From Aeromicrobium sp. (GTDB lineage Bacteria > Actinomycetota > Actinomycetes > Propionibacteriales > Nocardioidaceae), in contig JAOPXL010000112.1 of assembly GCA_025965175.1 (NCBI GenBank), forward strand, positions 1 to 64,000: DNA of 64,000 bases. The letters run 5' to 3'. Position 1 is the stretch's first letter; each line of letters begins with the position of its first letter. A program made the position numbers and the translations under genes. Below the pieces are notes generated by a model. That model ran no database searches and had not been told where the DNA came from. It saw only the letters and a program-made list of their open reading frames with translations. Positions 17,400 to 26,654 of this stretch are shown here, piece after piece.

Positions 17400-18254
17400 A
17401 TGGGGGACCTCCACCTTCCTCTGCTCACGCTTCTTCTGGTCGTGCTGGCCGCTCTGTTGGTGCTGGCAGCTGTGAAGCGTCGTCGTCCGGCCCTTGCTGA
17501 TGACGGTTCGTCCGACGTCGTGGCGTCCCGTGAGCAGGGCCCCGTTCGGCGAGCCCCTGGTCGCCACTCCGCCGTGCTCCCTGTCTCCTCGGGCGGCCTG
17601 CTCCGCCAGCTGGTCCCACTCGCGGTGAGGCGCGGTCATCTGCCAGATGTCACTCCTCGGCTCGTGCCGACACCGACCGACCCGGTCGATGACGTCGCGG
17701 TGCTGGAGGCCCCGGTAGGGCGCGAGCAGGACATGGGGACGGACGCAGTCCCACGGTCCTCCGAGGTCGACGACACCGTCGCGGCGGCCGAGGACGTCCA
17801 CCTCTACCGACGACGGGTGAACGCCACCATCCAGGCGATGAGCCGGCGTATCGAGCCGGGCGAGCCTCCCGAGCTGGTCGAGGCACGCATGCTCGCGGCA
17901 GTGGACCGGCTGGACGGACCGGTCGGGTTCGTCCGACCCACACTCAGCCCCTCCGGGCCCCCTCGTTCGGGGCATGAGCTCGGTCCCGTGCCGCAGACCG
18001 AGTCGCCCGCCAGCCCCGTGGGACTGCCCTCGGCGCAGGTCGCGGGCGAGCGGGATGTCGGCCACGTGCCTCCGCCGGCTGGCCTGCCGCCGACCTCACA
18101 GGAGGCGGCGCCGACCGAAGAGCTGGAGGCGGCCGAGGTGCACGATGAGGCGTCCTTGGTCGAGGATGCGGAAGTCGTTCTGCCTGTACCGCCCTTGCCG
18201 CCTTCGGACGATCCCCGTAGGCGTGGCCTCCGGCGGCGTGGCAAGGCCGGCTGA
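17400..18254 (+). CDS. Membrane-anchored hypothetical protein in T4P operon
   Basis: MGDLHLPLLTLLLVVLAALLVLAAVKRRR then Pro/Ala/Glu-rich region; start chosen at 17400. Confidence 0.6.
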   Translation: MGDLHLPLLTLLLVVLAALLVLAAVKRRRPALADDGSSDVVASREQGPVRRAPGRHSAVLPVSSGGLLRQLVPLAVRRGHLPDVTPRLVPTPTDPVDDVAVLEAPVGREQDMGTDAVPRSSEVDDTVAAAEDVHLYRRRVNATIQAMSRRIEPGEPPELVEARMLAAVDRLDGPVGFVRPTLSPSGPPRSGHELGPVPQTESPASPVGLPSAQVAGERDVGHVPPPAGLPPTSQEAAPTEELEAAEVHDEASLVEDAEVVLPVPPLPPSDDPRRRGLRRRGKAG

Positions 18255-18273
18255 CACCGAAGTGGAGCACGCC

Positions 18274-19092
18274 ATGAACGCCCCCTCGACCCGAAGCGCC
18301 GAGAGCGACGACGTCGCCGCCGCTGGTCACCGCGAGCTCCTCGAGCTGCTCGAGGGCTACGCATCCCTGTCGCGCGACTACGCCGACGCTCGGGAGCCCC
18401 GGCTGGCGCTGCTCGCGATGTGGGCAGCGGACGTCCACGTGCTGCAGCTGCTGCTGCTGGAGAGCGGGCTCGACAGGGCCCCCGACCCGTCCGCGCAGCT
18501 GGCAGGAGTGGGGAATGCGGTGAACAGGTCGCTGAGCGGGATCAGCCCGGAAGGCGTGACCCCGCGCCAGCTCCTCGAGCGGTCACGAGAGGCCATGGTC
18601 GCCACCTTCGATCCGTCCGTCCACGCCCTGCTGGTGAACCGGTTCCAGTCCTTGAGCCACCTCGATGCCGTGGAGGGTCTGGAAGTCGATTCGCCGGACT
18701 CGGCGATCGAGCGAAGGCTCGACGGACGGACGTGCGAACAGCTCGTCGCGGACCTCGAGGCCACGGCCGACGAGTGCGTGGCCGTGGCCGGGGCAATGGT
18801 CGTCGCAGATGACCTGAAGGGTTCGCTGCGCCAGATGCACCATGCCGATCTCGCCACCTTCGAGGCGTTCCTGCTGCGCACGGCGATGGAGTCCGGTGAC
18901 CAGACCCTGGCATCGGTCGACCTGAGCTGGGACCTTGCAGCCCGTGCGTTCGCGGAGCACTCCACGCAGCCCGCCGGCGACGTCGACTTCGCGGCGATGG
19001 TGGTCGCTTGGCGGGAGCAGCTGGTGGTGTTCGGCGGCTGGGCGCAGGCGGCGCGCATGAGGGCATCCTTCCTTCCGGTGCGGGTCCCATGA
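18274..19092 (+). CDS. Alpha-helical hypothetical protein in T4P operon
   Basis: MNAPSTRSAESDDVAAAGHRELLELLEGYASLSRDYADAREPRLALLAMWAADVHVLQLLLLES...; ATGA overlap with pilD. Confidence 0.65.
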   Translation: MNAPSTRSAESDDVAAAGHRELLELLEGYASLSRDYADAREPRLALLAMWAADVHVLQLLLLESGLDRAPDPSAQLAGVGNAVNRSLSGISPEGVTPRQLLERSREAMVATFDPSVHALLVNRFQSLSHLDAVEGLEVDSPDSAIERRLDGRTCEQLVADLEATADECVAVAGAMVVADDLKGSLRQMHHADLATFEAFLLRTAMESGDQTLASVDLSWDLAARAFAEHSTQPAGDVDFAAMVVAWREQLVVFGGWAQAARMRASFLPVRVP

Positions 19093-19892
19093 GCGACCCG
19101 CTGATCCCCATGGGGTTATTCGTCGCGATCGTCGGTGTCCTGGGCCTGGTCGTGGGGTCGTTCCTCAACGTCGTCATCCACCGGGTCCCCATGGGCATGT
19201 CGGTCGTGAGTCCAGGATCGAGCTGTCCGGTCTGCCACTCACCGGTCCGCGCGCACGACAACGTCCCGGTGGTGTCGTGGCTCCTGCTGCGCGGCAGGTG
19301 TCGGGACTGCGCGGCACCGATCGCGGCCCGCTACCCGCTGGTCGAGCTCGCCACGGCCGTCCTCTTCGCGGTGAGCGCCTGGCGCCTCGGGCCCTCCGTG
19401 TACCTCGGCGCCGTTATCGTGCTGATGGCTGGAGGGGTGGCGCTGTTCATGATCGACCTCGATCACCAACGCCTGCCGTTCTCGATCACGGGCCTCGTCG
19501 CGGTGGGTGTCGTGGCGGCCATGGCCGTCGCGGCAGCAGCCGGCAACGCCGGCCACGTCACTCCAGCACTGCTGTCGACCGCCCTGTGGCTCGCGGTGTA
19601 CGGCGGGATCCACCTGGTCACCAGGGGACGTGGCATGGGGCTCGGTGACGTGGCCCTCGCCCCAGTGCTGGGGCTGGTGCTGGGCTGGTCGGGATGGGGT
19701 CCGAGCCTGGTCGGTCTGCTAGCGGGCTTCACGATTGGGGCTGTGGTCGGCGTCGGCCTGCTCGTCTCAGGGCGGGCCGGGGCCCGGTCGCGCGTCCCGC
19801 ACGGTCCGTTCCTGCTCACCGGGGCCGTCGTGGGACTGTTCGTCGGACAGCCGCTCTGGCATGACTACCTGCGCCTGTTCGGGCTCGGCTGA
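19089..19892 (+). CDS. pilD: Prepilin peptidase (A24 family)
   Basis: GSFLNVVIHRVP, CPVCHSPVRAHDNVPVVSWLLLRGRCRDC zinc motif, GMGLGDVALAPVLGL. Confidence 0.93.
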   Translation: MSDPLIPMGLFVAIVGVLGLVVGSFLNVVIHRVPMGMSVVSPGSSCPVCHSPVRAHDNVPVVSWLLLRGRCRDCAAPIAARYPLVELATAVLFAVSAWRLGPSVYLGAVIVLMAGGVALFMIDLDHQRLPFSITGLVAVGVVAAMAVAAAAGNAGHVTPALLSTALWLAVYGGIHLVTRGRGMGLGDVALAPVLGLVLGWSGWGPSLVGLLAGFTIGAVVGVGLLVSGRAGARSRVPHGPFLLTGAVVGLFVGQPLWHDYLRLFGLG

Positions 19893-19908
19893 CTCTGGTC
19901 GACCCCAG

Positions 19909-19995
19909 GGCGGTGCACTAGTCGCCTCACCTGGCCGGATAGGGCGACCCATGCACCGCCCACGAGGCGGTAGGGCGACCCATGCACCGTCCACG
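19909..19995. repeat. Inverted plus direct repeat (TAGGGCGACCCATGCACCGYCCACG x2 with an inverted arm)
   Basis: Copies 19940-19964 and 19971-19995; inverted arm GGCGGTGCActaGTCGCC at 19909-19926. Confidence 0.75.
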
Positions 19996-20361
19996 TCAGA
20001 CGCGCGAGTGCCGCGGGACTTCCTGACGGAGCGCCACGAAGCCCGCCAGGATCGCCACGACCTCGGACAGTGCTGCCGCCATCACCCAGCCGCCGCTCCA
20101 CACCTCGTTCGTGCCGAACAGGCCGACCGTGGTGGAGAGGATGAAGGCACCGAGCGTCGATGCCCCGAACCCGACGGCCAGGAACAGCGGGATCCAGCTG
20201 TTCCAGCGCAGCAGGAGGATCGTGATCACGATCCCGGCGCTGGCGTTGACCATGAACGCCGGGCCGATGACGTGGATGTGGCGGAACCCGTCGATCCACA
20301 GCCAGAGGTGGACGAAGGCCGAGACCAGAACTCCGGCCGCAGTCAGGATGCGCATTGTCAT
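19996..20361 (-). CDS. Small integral membrane protein, unknown function
   Basis: MTMRILTAAGVLVSAFVHLWLWIDGFRHIHVIGPAFMVNASAGIVITILLL; four hydrophobic segments. Confidence 0.7.
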   Translation of the reverse strand: MTMRILTAAGVLVSAFVHLWLWIDGFRHIHVIGPAFMVNASAGIVITILLLRWNSWIPLFLAVGFGASTLGAFILSTTVGLFGTNEVWSGGWVMAAALSEVVAILAGFVALRQEVPRHSRV

Positions 20362-20601
20362 GGTGTTCTCCGTTCGTCGAGGGAATCCCGCAGAGCGGGC
20401 CTCTTCTTGTAGGCACGTGTCCGGGGGCCCGCCGGTTCAGTCCCCTCCACAGCCGCCACCGCCGTGCACCGAGTCTTGATCCCGGCGGCCGGCCAGGCGT
20501 ATAGGTGGGACGAGGGGACTGGGCAGGACCACGAGGCGACCGGCACGTGATCCGACTGAACCTTTTGGCTCCGTCTGTCGTGTCGTTCGGTAGGAGGCGC
20601 C

Positions 20602-21114
20602 GTGTCCGACAACCAGGTCGAGCTGATGCAGCGGCTGCACGCCGAGCACGCGGCGGCGCTGTGGGGCTATTGCGTGCGCCTGACCGGCAACGACCGGGCC
20701 CGCGCCGAGGACGTCGTGCAGGAGACCCTGCTGCGGGCCTGGCGGCACCCGTCCGTGCTCGACGAGAGCCGGGGGTCAGTGCGCGCGTGGTTGTTCACCG
20801 TCGCGCGCCACATCGTGATCGACCAGTGGCGTGCGCACCGCGCCCACGGCGAGTACGCGGTCGCGGACGTTCCCGAGGTTGCCGATCCGGTCGACCGCAC
20901 GGACCAGCAGCTGCTGTCGTGGGTCGTGGCCGACGCCCTCCTGACGCTGTCCGCCGAGCATCGTGCCGTCCTCGTGGACTGCTACTACCGTGGCCTGCCG
21001 GTGGCGGAGGCGGCGCGGCACCTCGACGTACCGGAGGGCACCGTGAAGTCCCGGACCCACTACGCGCTGCGCGCACTGCGGCTGGCCCTCGAGGAGATGG
21101 GGGTCGGCGCATGA
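20602..21114 (+). CDS. ECF-type RNA polymerase sigma factor
   Basis: AALWGYCVRLTGNDRARAEDVVQETLLRAWRHP, VDQQLLSWVVADALLTLSAEHRAVLVDCYYRGLPVAEAARHLDVPEGTVKSRTHYALRALR. Confidence 0.9.
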   Translation: MSDNQVELMQRLHAEHAAALWGYCVRLTGNDRARAEDVVQETLLRAWRHPSVLDESRGSVRAWLFTVARHIVIDQWRAHRAHGEYAVADVPEVADPVDRTDQQLLSWVVADALLTLSAEHRAVLVDCYYRGLPVAEAARHLDVPEGTVKSRTHYALRALRLALEEMGVGA

Positions 21115-21791
21115 GCTGCGACTTCGCCCACTTCGACGGCTCCTATGTCCTGGGCTCGCTCTCCCCGACCGATCGACAGGAGTTCGAGCAGCACCTCGAC
21201 GACTGCGCCGGGTGCGCTCAGTCGGTCCGGGAGCTCGCCGGCCTACCGGGCCTGCTGGCCCGGGTCCACCCGGACGTCCTCGACCTGCCCTCCGACCCGG
21301 TGCCCGAGACGCTGCTGCCGGGTCTGGTCCGGGAGGTGCGACGGACCCACCGTCGCCGCACGCGTGTCGCGGCGGGGCTGGCAGCCGCAGTTGTCGTGAC
21401 GATCGCCGCAGGCACCGCAGCAGTCGTCAACGACGAGGAGGGCCCCGCCTCGCCTCCCAGCGCCAGCGCCAGCGCCGGGGTGGCTATGACCCCCGTCCAG
21501 CAGAGCCAGGTCACAGCGCGTGTGGCGCTCGAGACGGTGCCGTGGGGGACCCGACTGACGATGACCTGCAGCTATGCGGGACTGGACGAGTACGCGACGC
21601 CGGCACCCACCGGCTACGCCATGTTCGTCCACACCCGCGACGGGGACACTGAGCAGGTGGCCACCTGGAAGCCGATCCCCGGCAGGACCATGACGCTCGC
21701 CGCAGCGACCGCCGCCCAGCGCAAGGACATCACCTCCGTGGAGGTGCGCACGACGGACGGCACCACGGTGCTGACATCGGCAGGGACCTGA
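21111..21791 (+). CDS. ZAS-type anti-sigma factor (cognate of upstream ECF)
   Basis: HLDDCAGC (Hx3Cx2C) zinc motif, single TM, ATGA overlap. Confidence 0.85.
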   Translation: MSCDFAHFDGSYVLGSLSPTDRQEFEQHLDDCAGCAQSVRELAGLPGLLARVHPDVLDLPSDPVPETLLPGLVREVRRTHRRRTRVAAGLAAAVVVTIAAGTAAVVNDEEGPASPPSASASAGVAMTPVQQSQVTARVALETVPWGTRLTMTCSYAGLDEYATPAPTGYAMFVHTRDGDTEQVATWKPIPGRTMTLAAATAAQRKDITSVEVRTTDGTTVLTSAGT

Positions 21792-21795
21792 CGGT

Positions 21796-24123
21796 TCAAG
21801 GACGTGGCCCGTACGCCGTGAGGAAGCGGTCGCGGAACGCGTCCATCCGCCACACCGGCGCGTGAGGATCCGGCCTCATCCCGTCCTGCCAGCGCCACCC
21901 GGAGATCCTGTCCAGGACGGCCGGGTCGCGGGAGATGATCGAGATCGGCACGTCATGGCTCGCGTTGTGACCGCTCACGATCGTGGCGGGCTGGTGGTCG
22001 CCGAGGACGATCAGGACGAGATCGTCGTCGCCGTACGTCTGGACGAAGCTCACGAGCGCATTCAGCGAGTACTGGACGGATCGGCCATAGGCAGCTCGCA
22101 CGCTTTCCGGCGAGCGCCAGACCTCCTTCTCCGACGGGGCGCGGTCGGGCATCCCCGCGAAGATCGAACCGTCCCCGACCGCCGCCTGGTCGATCATGTG
22201 GGGCGTCCGTGACCACGGCGCATGGCTCGAGACGAGGTCGATCTCCGCCATCACCGGCGTGCGGTGGGGCGGGCCGAGCTCCAGGCGGTGGAAGGCATCG
22301 AGGGTGTATTGGTCCGGCATCGTCGGGTAGCCGAACCTCGGGCCGGCGTACCCGACGTTGCCGGAGTCGTAGACCACGTCGAAGTCGTAGAACGCGCCTT
22401 GCGGCCAGTCGTGGGTGTTGGCGGGCACGTCGCCGACGGTGCGCCAGCCCGCGCGCTCGAAGGCGCGGCTCAGGGTGAGGCGGTCGCTGGTGACGAGGGC
22501 GTCGTAGCGCTGCTGGCCGTCGACCCACAGTCCGGACTGCAGGGTCGAGTGCGCCAGCCAGCTGACCGCGCCGAACGTCGGGGAGGTGAGGAAAGCGCTG
22601 CGTGCGGAGAACCCGGACGCGTGCAACCGGCGGGTTCCCGAGTCCAGCACGGCACCGACGCCCGGCGAGACGCTCGACCCCTGCACGGCGACCCGCCCGT
22701 AGCTCTCGACGAACGCGATGATGACGTCCTTGCCCCGCAGCCCGGTCAGCAGCCTGTTGGCGGGAACATCCCGCAGTGGATCGTCGGCCGCAGCCTTCTG
22801 GAACGAGCGCTGGTCCCGGATCTCGGACGGAATGTGGCTCAGCTGGCCGTACGCGTAGTGGGCCGCATCGGCCGAGGCGATCGGCACGCCCGGCGTGAGG
22901 TGCACACCGAGCAGGGCGCAAAGCAGCCAGACGGCGCCGCCGACCGCCACCCCTCGCCTCGAGCGCAGTGGGTGCTGCGCGAGGGTCCGGGTGAGCCGCA
23001 GGACGGCCCAGGGCATCAGGACCAGGACGATGAGGCACAGCAGGGAGGCCGCCGTCACCACCCCGATGGCCGCGGGCCGGCCCGTGGAGGTGTCGACGAC
23101 CCCCACTGCGGATCCGAGGTAGCGCCAGTCGATGATCGAGTCGAACGGACGGTCGAGGACCTCGAAGAAGCCCATGTCGAAGACCTTGATGATCATCAGC
23201 ACACCGAGGACCACACCGATCATGGTCGCGATGACCCGGTGGGCGCGGGAAGGCAGCACCAGCGGGAGCACCAAGAGAAGGAGTCCCTCGACCGGGAGGC
23301 GGGCGAACGCACCCGGCGTCAACCGACTGATCTCGTTCGGGGCGAGCAGGGCGATCCACACCAGCAGCCCGGCGAACGACGAGGACACCACGGTGGCGGC
23401 CGGATTCGGCCTGGGGTGGTCCTGCCCGCGCAGGCCGCGCCGATCAACCCACAGGCACGCCACCTCGCTGCCGAACGACATCGTGAGCAGCACGAGCGAC
23501 ACGGCCAGCGCGGCCTCGGTCAGGGAGCGAGGCAGGACGTCGGCCGCCGCGACCGTCAGGACGATGCCCTGGGCCGCCGCGACTACCTTGCGCCAGTAGC
23601 GAGCAGGCAAGGATCCACGCAACCATGGCAGCAGCCAGCCGGCCGCGACGAACGCATAGCGCGCCACCCCGATGGCGAGCACCCACGCGCCGGTCGAGCG
23701 GGCAACGTAGACGCTGAGGACGAGGATCAGGAACGCGTCGACCTCCATGTCGAAGCGCGCGCCCAGCGCCGACACCGTGTGGGTGCGGCGCGCCACCGGG
23801 CCGTCGACCGCGTCCAGGGCGAGCGCCACCGCGGCGAGCGCCACCAGCACCGCGACCGACGTGGGTCCGGTGGAGGAGTCCGCGACCAATGCCGCCACCC
23901 CACCGACGAGCGTGGCCCGGGTGAGGGTGACCCGGCTGGCCGGACCCAGCCCGTCGGCGCCAGTACGCACGACAGCGCGAGCCAGGAGCGCATTGACGAC
24001 CACGCCGGAGCCGACACCGACGACCCACCCGGGACCGCTCAGGCCGACGGTCGCCGCGAGCGCCACGAGCAGCGCCAGCAAGGCGATCGGCCCGATCACC
24101 GGGCCCCGTTGAACCGTTCGCAC
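21796..24123 (-). CDS. CDP-alcohol phosphotransferase-sulfatase fusion membrane protein
   Basis: DAVDGPVARRTHTVSALGARFDMEVD fits D-x2-DG-x2-AR-x8-G-x3-D-x3-D; C-terminal sulfatase/LTA-synthase-like FVESYGR...SAFLTSPTFGAVSWLAHSTLQSGLW...DLVLIVLGDHQP. GTG start at 24123 assumed. Confidence 0.85.
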   Translation of the reverse strand: MRTVQRGPVIGPIALLALLVALAATVGLSGPGWVVGVGSGVVVNALLARAVVRTGADGLGPASRVTLTRATLVGGVAALVADSSTGPTSVAVLVALAAVALALDAVDGPVARRTHTVSALGARFDMEVDAFLILVLSVYVARSTGAWVLAIGVARYAFVAAGWLLPWLRGSLPARYWRKVVAAAQGIVLTVAAADVLPRSLTEAALAVSLVLLTMSFGSEVACLWVDRRGLRGQDHPRPNPAATVVSSSFAGLLVWIALLAPNEISRLTPGAFARLPVEGLLLLVLPLVLPSRAHRVIATMIGVVLGVLMIIKVFDMGFFEVLDRPFDSIIDWRYLGSAVGVVDTSTGRPAAIGVVTAASLLCLIVLVLMPWAVLRLTRTLAQHPLRSRRGVAVGGAVWLLCALLGVHLTPGVPIASADAAHYAYGQLSHIPSEIRDQRSFQKAAADDPLRDVPANRLLTGLRGKDVIIAFVESYGRVAVQGSSVSPGVGAVLDSGTRRLHASGFSARSAFLTSPTFGAVSWLAHSTLQSGLWVDGQQRYDALVTSDRLTLSRAFERAGWRTVGDVPANTHDWPQGAFYDFDVVYDSGNVGYAGPRFGYPTMPDQYTLDAFHRLELGPPHRTPVMAEIDLVSSHAPWSRTPHMIDQAAVGDGSIFAGMPDRAPSEKEVWRSPESVRAAYGRSVQYSLNALVSFVQTYGDDDLVLIVLGDHQPATIVSGHNASHDVPISIISRDPAVLDRISGWRWQDGMRPDPHAPVWRMDAFRDRFLTAYGPRP

Positions 24124-24152
24124 CTGATCTCCGTGCCTAAAGGTAGTGGTAC

Positions 24153-25193
24153 ATGCATAGACACGAAGATCGCGACGGTCCGGTTCATTCGCCGGAGTCT
24201 GGGGTGAGGCCGGTGCAGGGTGACGCACGAGCCTTCTGGCTGCGCGAGCCGGGAGTGGGGGAGATCAGGACGGTCCGTCTGCCCGAGCCGGGTCCGGACG
24301 ACGTCCTCGTGCGCACACTGCGATCCGGGATCAGTCGCGGGACCGAGACGATGGTGTTCCGGGGCGGCGTCCCGCCGAGTCAGCACCGCGCGATGCGAGC
24401 GCCGTTCCAGGACGGCGACTTCCCGGGGCCGGTCAAGTACGGCTATCTCAACGTCGGCGTGGTCGAGGCGGGACCGGCCGAGCTGCGCGGACGTACGGTG
24501 TTCTGCCTGTATCCGCACCAGTCCGCGTACGTCGTGCCGGCCCGGGCCGTGGTTGTCGTGCCGGGGGACGTGCCGCCGACACGGGCCGTGCTGGCCGGCA
24601 CCGTGGAGACCGCTGTCAACGCCGTGTGGGACGCCGCACCGCTGCTCGGTGACCGGGTCACGGTCGTCGGCGCGGGGATGGTCGGCTGCTGCGTCGCGCG
24701 CCTCCTCGCCCTGTTCCCCGGGACCCAGGTCATTCTCGTCGACATCGACGCCGACCGCGCTGGCGTTGCATGCGCCCTGGGCGTGGGCTTCGCGCTCCCC
24801 GAGGAGGCCGACGGCGGCCGCGACCTCGTCGTGCACACGAGCGCGACGTCCGCCGGACTGCAGCGGTCGCTGGACCTGCTCGCACCGGAGGGCACCGTCC
24901 TCGACCTCAGCTGGTACGGCGACGCTGAGAGTCGGCTGTCGCTCGGTGGTGCCTTCCACTCCGGCCGACTCACGATCCGCGCCAGCCAGGTCGGCATGGT
25001 CTCCCCGGCGCGCCGCGGGCGACGCACCGCGTCAGACCGGCTGGCGCTCGCCCTGGACCTGCTGCGCGATCCCGCGTTCGACGCGCTGCTCACTGGTGAG
25101 TCCGGCTTCGAGGAGCTGCCGGACGTCATGGCCGGGCTGGCCGCAGGGAGCCGGCCGGCGCTCTGCCACACCATCTCCTATGGATCGGGGTGA
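24153..25193 (+). CDS. Zinc-binding alcohol dehydrogenase-like oxidoreductase
   Basis: [14 protein letters not shown]...[38 protein letters not shown] Rossmann motif; true start may be downstream (about 24211). Confidence 0.8.
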   Translation: MHRHEDRDGPVHSPESGVRPVQGDARAFWLREPGVGEIRTVRLPEPGPDDVLVRTLRSGISRGTETMVFRGGVPPSQHRAMRAPFQDGDFPGPVKYGYLNVGVVEAGPAELRGRTVFCLYPHQSAYVVPARAVVVVPGDVPPTRAVLAGTVETAVNAVWDAAPLLGDRVTVVGAGMVGCCVARLLALFPGTQVILVDIDADRAGVACALGVGFALPEEADGGRDLVVHTSATSAGLQRSLDLLAPEGTVLDLSWYGDAESRLSLGGAFHSGRLTIRASQVGMVSPARRGRRTASDRLALALDLLRDPAFDALLTGESGFEELPDVMAGLAAGSRPALCHTISYGSG

Positions 25194-25197
25194 GTCG

Positions 25198-25596
25198 ATG
25201 TTCAGCGTCACCGTCCGCGACCACATGATGGTCGCCCACAGCCTGACGGGCGAGGTGTTCGGCCCGGCGCAGCGGCTGCACGGCGCGACGTACGTCGTCG
25301 ACGCGACGTTCCTGCGGCCCGACCTGGACGCCGACGACCTCGTGGTCGACATCGGGGCAGCGGCGACGGAATTGGGTGCCGTCGTCGGCGATCTGAGCTA
25401 CCGCAACCTCGACGAGGAGGACGCCTTCGCCGGGATGAACACCTCGACCGAGGCGCTGGCCCGGGTGATCGCCGACCGGCTCGCGGCACGCGTTCACGCC
25501 GGAGCACTCGGTGACGGGGCCCGCGGGTTGACCGGGATGTCCGTCACGCTGCACGAGTCGCACATCGCCTGGGCGAGTTATGAGAGACCACTGTGA
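25198..25596 (+). CDS. 6-pyruvoyl-tetrahydropterin synthase/QueD-like protein, degenerate active site
   Basis: [38 protein letters not shown]...[31 protein letters not shown]...[13 protein letters not shown]. Confidence 0.82.
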   Translation: MFSVTVRDHMMVAHSLTGEVFGPAQRLHGATYVVDATFLRPDLDADDLVVDIGAAATELGAVVGDLSYRNLDEEDAFAGMNTSTEALARVIADRLAARVHAGALGDGARGLTGMSVTLHESHIAWASYERPL

Positions 25597-26654
25597 ACGC
25601 CGTGCACGTCGTCGTGCCGGACGGCATCGACGAGCCGACCCGCCCGAGCGGCGGCAACGTCTATGACCGCCGGATCTGTCAGGGGCTCGCGGCGGACGGC
25701 TGGTCGGTGCACGAGCACCCCGTGCCCGGTTCCTGGCCCCGGCCCGACCGGGCTGCGCGTGCCGCCCTGTCCGAGGTGGTCGCGAAGATCCCTGACGGCG
25801 CTGTCGTGCTGCTCGACGGCCTGGTCGCCTCCACGTCCCCGGAGACGCTGGTGCCCGAGGCGCGTCGGCTGCGCCTCGTCGTGCTCGTGCACATGCCACT
25901 CGGCGTCGAGCCTGCCGATGACGGCGCCGCCGCCGCGCGGGAACGCGCGGTGCTGTCGGCCGCCGCGGCGGTCGTCGCGACCAGCCCGTGGACCAGGCGA
26001 CGGCTGCTCGACCGTCACGCGCTGAGGCCGAGCCGGGTGCACGTCGCCGAGCCCGGCGTCGACCCCGCTGGCCTCGTGCCCGGAACCGCGTCCGGCGGCG
26101 AGCTGCTCTGCGTTGCGGCGGTGACGCAGGACAAGGGGCACGAGGTGCTGCTCCCCGCGCTCGCCCTGCTCAGGGATCGGCCGTGGCGCTGTGTCCTCGT
26201 GGGCACACTGGATCGCGAGCCGGATCTCGTCGTCCGCCTCCGTCGTCGGACCTGGGACGACGGCATCGCCGAACGGGTGTGCTTCGCCGGCCCGCGGACC
26301 GGCAGCGACCTCGACGCCGCCTACGCCTCCGCAGACGTGCTGGTGCTCCCCTCGCGCGCCGAGACCTTCGGCATGGTGGTCACCGAGGCGCTCGTACGCG
26401 GGCTCCCCGTCATCGCCACGGCCGTCGGAGGGCTGCCGGAGACCCTCGGCCGCGCGGCCGGCGGGGGTCGTCCCGGCCTCTTGGTCCCACCTGACCAGCC
26501 GGGGGCCCTCGCCGAGGCTCTGTCCGGCTGGCTCGACGACGCCGATCTGCGGCAGAGGCTCCGTCGCGCGGCACGGGCGCGCCGCGCGGCACTGCCGGGC
26601 TGGCAAACCACCACCGCCCGGCTCTCGACGGTCCTGACCGAGGTGATGACATGA
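25593..26654 (+). CDS. Glycosyltransferase family 4
   Basis: [42 protein letters not shown]...[42 protein letters not shown]. Confidence 0.9.
   Translation: MNAVHVVVPDGIDEPTRPSGGNVYDRRICQGLAADGWSVHEHPVPGSWPRPDRAARAALSEVVAKIPDGAVVLLDGLVASTSPETLVPEARRLRLVVLVHMPLGVEPADDGAAAARERAVLSAAAAVVATSPWTRRRLLDRHALRPSRVHVAEPGVDPAGLVPGTASGGELLCVAAVTQDKGHEVLLPALALLRDRPWRCVLVGTLDREPDLVVRLRRRTWDDGIAERVCFAGPRTGSDLDAAYASADVLVLPSRAETFGMVVTEALVRGLPVIATAVGGLPETLGRAAGGGRPGLLVPPDQPGALAEALSGWLDDADLRQRLRRAARARRAALPGWQTTTARLSTVLTEVMT

Noticed and set aside
20558-20583. Autoregulatory ECF promoter GAACC-N16-CGTGT before the sigma gene
   Set aside because: Suggestive, but it would leave only a very short leader before the GTG at 20602 and the -10 class is uncertain; not strong enough to list.
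22222-24207. 661-aa plus-strand ORF
   Set aside because: Mirror of the CDP-AP/sulfatase fusion gene; His/Arg/Gln-rich with no recognisable domain.
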